In this document: positions 6,550-10,283 of the stretch, piece by piece
Layout of the letters: each line of letters starts with the position of its first letter
Position numbering within the stretch: position 1 is the stretch's first letter
Assembly: GCA_030731695.1 (NCBI GenBank)
Contig: JANQTK010000270.1
Coordinates: 1 to 10,283, forward strand
Direction of reading: 5' to 3'
Source of the DNA: Polaribacter sp.
GTDB taxonomy: Bacteria > Bacteroidota > Bacteroidia > Flavobacteriales > Flavobacteriaceae
DNA: 10,283 bases
Notes under the pieces: generated by a model
Seen by the model: the letters and a program-made list of their open reading frames with translations, nothing else
Told to the model about the DNA's origin: nothing
Database searches by the model: none
Made by a program: the position numbers and the translations under genes

Positions 6550-7488
6550 ATGATAAACAGAAGACATATTCGAGTAAAAGTAATGCAATCCATTTATGCT
6601 ATGCAACAATCTCAGAACGATGATATCGTGAAAGAGGAAAAATTTTTGAAGCTTAGCATCCTTAAAATGTTTGATTTGTACGTTCTTAATCTTTTATTAA
6701 TTATTGAAGTACAAAAGCTTGCTGAGAAAAAAATCGCACTTTCAAAAAAGAAAATTCTGGCAACTAAAGAGGATTTAAAACCCAATACCAAATTTTTAAA
6801 CAATAAATTAATCAATACTATCAAAGAAAGTATTAGTTTGATTAGTTATCGTGAAATCAACAAATTAACTAATTGGGAAGTTGATGATGAATATGTAAAA
6901 ATAATTTATGAAGAATTGCTAAACAGCAACATTTATAAAAAATATTTAGATACTGTTGAAGATTCTTTCAATGTTGATCGTGCTTTTGTGATTGATTTTT
7001 TCAGAGAAATTATCGCACCTAATGAAAAATTAGCAGAATATTTTGAAGATAAAATGATTACTTGGGTAGATGATATTCCGTTTGTAAATACTTGGATTTT
7101 AAAAACATTGAGTAAGTGCAAAAACAATGCAAATTTTTTAATGGGAAGTTTGTATAAGGACAAAGATGATGAAGAATATGTTTCGAAATTGTTCACAAAA
7201 ACAATTTTAAAATTGAGGGATTATGAAAAAGAAATTTCAGAAAGAACTCCTAATTGGGAAACAGACAGAATAGCAGATATTGACATGATTTTGATTAAAA
7301 TGGCAATCACCGAATTTTTAAATTTCCCTTCCATTCCTGTCAAAGTTACCATTAACGAGTACATTGAAATATCGAAAGATTATTCAACTGAAAAAAGCAG
7401 CTATTTTATCAATGGTGTGCTAGATAAAATTTCAAAAGAATTTGAAAAAGACAAGAAAATTGTTAAAATAGGAAGAGGTTTATTATAA
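6550..7488 (+). CDS. nusB: Transcription antitermination factor NusB, long Bacteroidota form
   Basis: NusB binds boxA RNA with NusE (S10) in rRNA antitermination complexes. The N-terminus 'MINRRHIRVKVMQSIYAMQQS' is the basic Arg-rich RNA-binding helix that begins the NusB fold. The conserved C-terminal half is at about 235-305: 'PNWETDRIADIDMILIKMAITEFL', 'IPVKVTINEYIEISKDY' and 'SSYFINGVLDKI', where the last motif is the family's 'FVNGVLD' helix. At 312 residues it is over twice the E. coli protein (139); the extra sequence lies in the middle (about 60-220), is helical and Lys-rich, and is usual for this phylum. It is separated from the following lipoprotein gene by 49 bases without a terminator, so partial read-through is likely. 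Confidence 0.93.
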   Translation: MINRRHIRVKVMQSIYAMQQSQNDDIVKEEKFLKLSILKMFDLYVLNLLLIIEVQKLAEKKIALSKKKILATKEDLKPNTKFLNNKLINTIKESISLISYREINKLTNWEVDDEYVKIIYEELLNSNIYKKYLDTVEDSFNVDRAFVIDFFREIIAPNEKLAEYFEDKMITWVDDIPFVNTWILKTLSKCKNNANFLMGSLYKDKDDEEYVSKLFTKTILKLRDYEKEISERTPNWETDRIADIDMILIKMAITEFLNFPSIPVKVTINEYIEISKDYSTEKSSYFINGVLDKISKEFEKDKKIVKIGRGLL

Positions 7489-7513
7489 ATACCTAATTGA
7501 AAAAAATATTTGT

Positions 7514-7521
7514 TACTTTTA
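7514..7521 (+). promoter_or_regulatory. Weak -7 box candidate before the DUF1573 gene
   Basis: TACTTTTA is one base from TAnnTTTG and lies 16 bases before the ATG. A TTG at 7497-7499 is too close (14 bases) for a normal -33 element. Read-through from nusB is an equal alternative. Confidence 0.3.
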
Positions 7522-7537
7522 CCAAAATTTTAAAATC

Positions 7538-7999
7538 ATGAGAAAAACAGCCATTTTACTAACTTTTTTTAGTGCATTATTTATGAACATTTCTTGCACA
7601 AGTAGCGATGCAAAAGCAAAAATCAATGAAGAAAATTTAGAGGAAGCAAAATCAAGAGACACAGAAATTAAAAAAGGCGCTGCTACCATCGCTTTTGATA
7701 AAGTTGAGTATGATTTTGGTACTGTAAATGAAGGAGATATCGTAGAGACAACGTTTAAAGTAACCAATGCTGGAAAAACAGATTTAATCATCACAAATGC
7801 CCAAGCTTCTTGCGGTTGTACAGTGCCAACTTGGCCAAAAGACCCAATAAAGCCTGGAGATTCAGCAGATATTGAAGTTTCTTTCAATACCTCTGGAAAA
7901 CCAAACAGACAAAGCAAATCAATTACATTAACCACCAATACTGAATCAGGAATGGAAACCTTAATATTAAAAGGTTCAGTAATCCCAAAAACAAACTAA
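7538..7999 (+). CDS. DUF1573 domain lipoprotein
   Basis: The 153-residue protein starts with a type II signal peptide (MRKTAILLTFFSALFMNISC); Cys20 is the probable lipidated residue, although Asn at -3 is a poor lipobox position. The mature protein has a short charged linker and then one DUF1573 domain (about 47-150): 'FDKVEYDFGTVNEGD', 'FKVTNAGKTDLIITNAQASCGCT' and 'SFNTSGKPNRQSKSITLTTNT', an immunoglobulin-like fold with the family's Cys-Gly-Cys turn (Cys92 and Cys94). The family is abundant in Bacteroidota and has no defined function. The stop is 2 bases from the yajC start, so the two are co-translated; this suggests, without proving, a link to envelope protein traffic. Confidence 0.9.
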   Translation: MRKTAILLTFFSALFMNISCTSSDAKAKINEENLEEAKSRDTEIKKGAATIAFDKVEYDFGTVNEGDIVETTFKVTNAGKTDLIITNAQASCGCTVPTWPKDPIKPGDSADIEVSFNTSGKPNRQSKSITLTTNTESGMETLILKGSVIPKTN

Positions 8000-8001
8000 G
8001 C

Positions 8002-8316
8002 ATGTTTTCAATTATTTTTTTACAAGCAGGAGGAGGTTTAGCAAGCATGCTACCTTTTTTAGCAATGATATTAGTATTGTATTTCTTTATGATTCGTCCA
8101 CAAATGACTCGTCAAAAGAAAGAAAAAGCATTTCAATCTGAAATCAAGAAAGGGGCAAGAGTAGTGACTTCTAGTGGAATTCATGGAAAAATCGCTGATA
8201 TTCACGATGCTGATAATACAGTAACTATTGAAACAGCTGCAGGAAAAATCAAGTTTGAACGTTCTGCAATTTCAATGGAATTGAGTAAAAAATACAACAA
8301 CTCAGAGGTTAGTTAG
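8002..8316 (+). CDS. yajC: Preprotein translocase subunit YajC
   Basis: YajC is a small inner-membrane protein that associates with SecDF and the SecYEG translocon. In the 104 residues one transmembrane helix (about 15-31) is followed by the family hallmark 'YFFMIRPQMTRQKKEK' (27-42) and the cytoplasmic domain 'KKGARVVTSSGIHGKIADI' (49-67), which corresponds to the common 'GD-x-V-V-T-x-G-G-I-x-G' motif. A Gly-rich stretch (AGGGLAS) precedes the helix, as in most homologues. The length is typical. secD and secF are not adjacent. It forms a unit with the DUF1573 lipoprotein gene and is followed by a strong terminator. Confidence 0.95.
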   Translation: MFSIIFLQAGGGLASMLPFLAMILVLYFFMIRPQMTRQKKEKAFQSEIKKGARVVTSSGIHGKIADIHDADNTVTIETAAGKIKFERSAISMELSKKYNNSEVS

Positions 8317-8338
8317 TTTTTTTAAATATCAACAAATC

Positions 8339-8380
8339 AAAGTGAACTTTTTCTTTTTTTGAAAAATGTTCACTTTTTTT
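8339..8380 (+). terminator. Strong intrinsic terminator after yajC
   Basis: The left arm AAAGTGAACTTTTTC (8339-8353) pairs with GAAAAA (8361-8366) and, after one bulged T, GTTCACTTT (8368-8376), giving about 15 base pairs around a seven-T loop. A run of seven T residues (8374-8380) follows. It separates nusB/DUF1573/yajC transcription from the ybbR-coaE unit. Confidence 0.88.
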
Positions 8381-8392
8381 ATTTAAAATAGG

Positions 8393-8400
8393 TATATTCG
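8393..8400 (+). promoter_or_regulatory. Possible -7 box of the YbbR-coaE unit
   Basis: TATATTCG fits the relaxed TAnnTTyG box, lies directly after the yajC terminator and 25 bases before the TTG start. A promoter is expected in this gap because of the terminator; a -33 element is not clear. Confidence 0.45.
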
Positions 8401-8425
8401 GTTGTATTAATTTAAGAATCAACTT

Positions 8426-9358
8426 TTGAAAACTTCACAAACCATATCGAAATCATTTTTGGGATTTTTATTAGCTTCTTTTTTGATTTGGGTCTTAATT
8501 ACTTTTTCCAAAGAATACAAAACCGTCATAAATTATGAGGTAAATTTTATCAATATTCCTCAAAAAAATATACTTTTAGAAACCACTCCACAAAAAATCG
8601 CATTATATGTGAATGGTTCAGGATTTCGACTTTTTTGGTCACAACTTTTTGATGAGACTATTAGTTTAGATGTGTCAAAATTTACTCAACAATCTAAAGG
8701 AAATACCTATATTTTACCTAAAAATCAATTGTCAACTATTCAAGAACAAGTAATGTCAGGAGTAACAATTGAATCTATTTTAAAAGATACTCTGTTTGTA
8801 AAAATGGGGTTTTTAAAATCTAAAAAAGTTCCTTTAAAACCGAATTTGAATATCAATTATCAGGTAGGATATAAACTTTTAGGCAATGTTACAGTAAGTC
8901 CAGATTCAGTTGTAATCTCTGGTGCAGAAAAACAATTAAAAAAAATCGAATTTCTTGAATTAGAAAGCTTGAAGCTGAGCAATGTAAAAACTGATTTTTC
9001 AACTAATGTGGCTATTGTAAAGCCTAGTAAAAATATAAAGCTAACGACTTCAAAGGCAGTGATTTCTGCAAAAGTTGATAAATTTACAGAGGGAAATTTA
9101 CAAGTTCCATTTAAAATAGTAAATCTCCCTTCAGATATAAAAATCACCACACTTTCGGAAACTGTTTTGGTAACTTTTGTAGTGGCATTGTCACAATTTT
9201 CTAGAGTTTCAGAAGCTTCGTTTGTTATTGAATGCGATTATGAAATGTCCACTAAAAATGAGTTAGGATATCTGATTCCCAAAATAGTATTAAAACCTGA
9301 TTTTGTTGAAAATATCAAGGTTATTCCCACAAAAATTGACTATCTAATTCAAAAATAA
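8426..9358 (+). CDS. YbbR-domain (CdaR-like) membrane-anchored protein
   Basis: The 310-residue protein has one N-terminal transmembrane helix (about 9-27, SKSFLGFLLASFLIWVLITF) and an extracytoplasmic region of repeated YbbR-type beta domains. YbbR-like segments include 'YEVNFINIPQKNILLETTPQKIALYVNGSG' (36-65) and 'YKLLGNVTVSPDSVVISGAEKQLKKIEFLELE' (149-180), the second with the typical 'P-x-x-V-x-I-x-G'. In Firmicutes CdaR regulates the c-di-AMP cyclase CdaA; here no cyclase gene is adjacent, so this role is not shown. The start is TTG at 8426. The stop is followed 3 bases later by coaE, a linkage I recall as common in flavobacteria. Confidence 0.82.
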   Translation: MKTSQTISKSFLGFLLASFLIWVLITFSKEYKTVINYEVNFINIPQKNILLETTPQKIALYVNGSGFRLFWSQLFDETISLDVSKFTQQSKGNTYILPKNQLSTIQEQVMSGVTIESILKDTLFVKMGFLKSKKVPLKPNLNINYQVGYKLLGNVTVSPDSVVISGAEKQLKKIEFLELESLKLSNVKTDFSTNVAIVKPSKNIKLTTSKAVISAKVDKFTEGNLQVPFKIVNLPSDIKITTLSETVLVTFVVALSQFSRVSEASFVIECDYEMSTKNELGYLIPKIVLKPDFVENIKVIPTKIDYLIQK

Positions 9359-9361
9359 CCT

Positions 9362-9958
9362 ATGATTGTTGGTGTAACAGGTGGTATTGGAAGTGGAAAA
9401 TCTACAGTTGCAAAACTTTTTGCAGCATATCCCAATACAGCAATATATACTGCTGATGAAGAAGCAAAAAAGTTGATGAATGCATCTAAAATTATTGCTG
9501 ATAAATTAATTTTTGAATTCGGAAATGAAACTTATCAAAATGGGGAATTGCAAAGAGATTTTTTAGCAAAAATTGTATTTCAAAACCCCGAAAAATTAGC
9601 AATTCTTAACTCAATTGTTCATCCCGAAGTTCGCAATCATTTTCAAGATTTTATCAAAAAAAATCAAGACAAATCATTCATTATTTATGAAAATGCCATT
9701 TTATTTGAAAGTAAAAGCAATCTGATTTGTGATGTTATTGTTACGGTTTTTGCAAGCTTATCAACTAGAATTGAACGTGTTATGCAAAGAGATCATTGCA
9801 CAAAGGAAGCTGTTTTGAGCAGAATAAAAAATCAATTGAGCGAAGAATCAAAAATGCTACAATCACATTATGTAATCGTAAATGATACTTTTGATAATAC
9901 CGAAAATCAAGTAAAATACATTCATAATATTTTAACAGAAAAAAGGGTAAGCATTTAA
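9362..9958 (+). CDS. coaE: Dephospho-CoA kinase
   Basis: CoaE phosphorylates the 3'-hydroxyl of the ribose of dephospho-CoA with ATP, the last step of coenzyme A synthesis, in the cytoplasm. The 198-residue sequence is full length. Seen: P-loop GGIGSGKS (7-14), the 'TADEEAKKLM' segment (30-39) that corresponds to the family's Asp-Ala-Asp-x-Ile-Ala region, 'HPEVR' (86-90), and 'VTVFASLSTRIERVMQRD' with the lid-type arginines that follow, then 'RIKNQLSEESK' and the closing 'HYVIVND'. It is co-transcribed with the YbbR-domain gene (3-base gap). No terminator is obvious in the 104 bases after it. Confidence 0.95.
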   Translation: MIVGVTGGIGSGKSTVAKLFAAYPNTAIYTADEEAKKLMNASKIIADKLIFEFGNETYQNGELQRDFLAKIVFQNPEKLAILNSIVHPEVRNHFQDFIKKNQDKSFIIYENAILFESKSNLICDVIVTVFASLSTRIERVMQRDHCTKEAVLSRIKNQLSEESKMLQSHYVIVNDTFDNTENQVKYIHNILTEKRVSI

Positions 9959-9974
9959 GTATTTGTAATGAATT

Positions 9975-10011
9975 TGTTAAAACACTCTTAAATTTAGGTT
10001 ATTTCAGTTAA
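9975..10011 (+). repeat. 11-bp phased TTAA repeats upstream of the kinase gene
   Basis: TTAA occurs at 9977 and 9988 and TTAT at 9999, each 11 bases apart (TGTTAAAACAC, TCTTAAATTTA, GGTTATTTCAG), with a further TTAA at 10008. One-turn-phased TTAA direct repeats are the usual form of OmpR/PhoB-family binding sites. They lie about 40-75 bases upstream of the predicted transcription start of the kinase gene. Confidence 0.4.
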
Positions 10012-10050
10012 TATTTATCAGAAAGTTTAATTTTCAATTCTTTTATCCCG

Positions 10051-10058
10051 TAACTTTG
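10051..10058 (+). promoter_or_regulatory. -7 promoter box of the kinase gene
   Basis: TAACTTTG is a perfect TAnnTTTG. A TTTA at 10026-10029, 21 bases upstream, is one base off the -33 TTTG. Transcription would begin at about 10062-10065, on or next to the GTG codon. Confidence 0.65.
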
Positions 10059-10062
10059 ATAC

Positions 10063-10283
10063 GTGGGAAAAAAGATGTTTATTTTCATTGTAGTATTGAT
10101 GAGCATTTCCTTGATAGGAATTATAGCTGTGCAATTGTATTGGATCAATAATGCTGTAGAAAGTAGAAAGGAACAGTTTAAAAACGATGTTCAAAAATCC
10201 TTAGGACGTGTTGCTGAAAGAATCAATGAAAAGGAGGAAAGACTTATTGAAATTCAAATTCAAGACATTTTAGAACACAAAAC
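10063..10283 (+). CDS. Probable sensor histidine kinase, N-terminal part (cut by window edge)
   Basis: Open to the right edge; 73 codons are present. The protein starts MGKKMFIFIVVLMSISL, a short basic head and one transmembrane helix (about 5-24), then 'VQLYWINNAVESRKEQFKNDVQKSLGRVAERI', a polar helical region. This 'V-Q-x-Y-W-I-x-N-A-V' sequence directly after the helix is what I know from flavobacterial membrane sensor histidine kinases, which are often found downstream of coaE; the kinase domain itself is outside the window, so the call is by pattern and context. The start is GTG at 10063 or ATG at 10075, four codons later in the same frame. The promoter box just upstream makes the GTG form nearly leaderless. 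Confidence 0.6.
   Translation, partial: MGKKMFIFIVVLMSISLIGIIAVQLYWINNAVESRKEQFKNDVQKSLGRVAERINEKEERLIEIQIQDILEHK

Noticed and set aside
7519..7938. A 139-codon open frame on the minus strand
   Set aside because: It lies almost wholly antisense to the DUF1573 lipoprotein gene, whose signal peptide and domain motifs are clear; the reverse product shows no recognisable domain.
8860..9150. A 96-codon minus-strand frame
   Set aside because: Antisense shadow inside the YbbR-domain gene, with no promoter or domain.

Overview
The window is chromosomal DNA from a low-GC, AT-rich member of the Bacteroidota, most likely family Flavobacteriaceae. This rests on several lineage traits: a roughly 310-residue NusB, a DUF3276/PUR-family protein, a DUF1573 lipoprotein next to YajC, almost no Shine-Dalgarno sequences, TTG starts, and -7 promoter boxes of the TAnnTTTG type. 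The genus cannot be fixed from the sequence. I see no mobile element, CRISPR array, rRNA or tRNA.

Layout. On the minus strand at the left end are the start of an ABC-2 type permease (cut by the window edge), its ATPase, and an acidic-tailed pRiA4b ORF-3-like protein. Divergent from these is a tight three-gene plus-strand operon (1748-4086): a hotdog thioesterase with the active-site pattern of DHNA-CoA thioesterase (MenI), a membrane-anchored alpha/beta hydrolase, and isochorismate synthase (MenF). It ends at a hairpin that faces a convergent minus-strand gene for a PUR-family nucleic-acid-binding protein. Next on the minus strand is a full-length ABC exporter half-transporter with an Asp in place of the catalytic Glu.

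The right-hand part is on the plus strand: nusB, a DUF1573 lipoprotein gene, yajC, a strong intrinsic terminator, a YbbR-domain (CdaR-like) protein gene, coaE, and the start of a probable sensor histidine kinase gene cut by the right edge.

Functionally the window is mostly housekeeping. It covers menaquinone biosynthesis (first committed step and thioester hydrolysis), coenzyme A synthesis (last step), rRNA transcription antitermination, Sec translocase accessory function and two ABC transport systems. The points most worth a second look are the periplasm-facing hydrolase inside the menaquinone operon, the degenerate ATP site of the exporter, an 11-bp-phased TTAA repeat upstream of the kinase, a palindrome overlapping the nusB promoter, and the altered motif and acidic tail of the pRiA4b-like protein. 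I found no clearly new multi-gene system.
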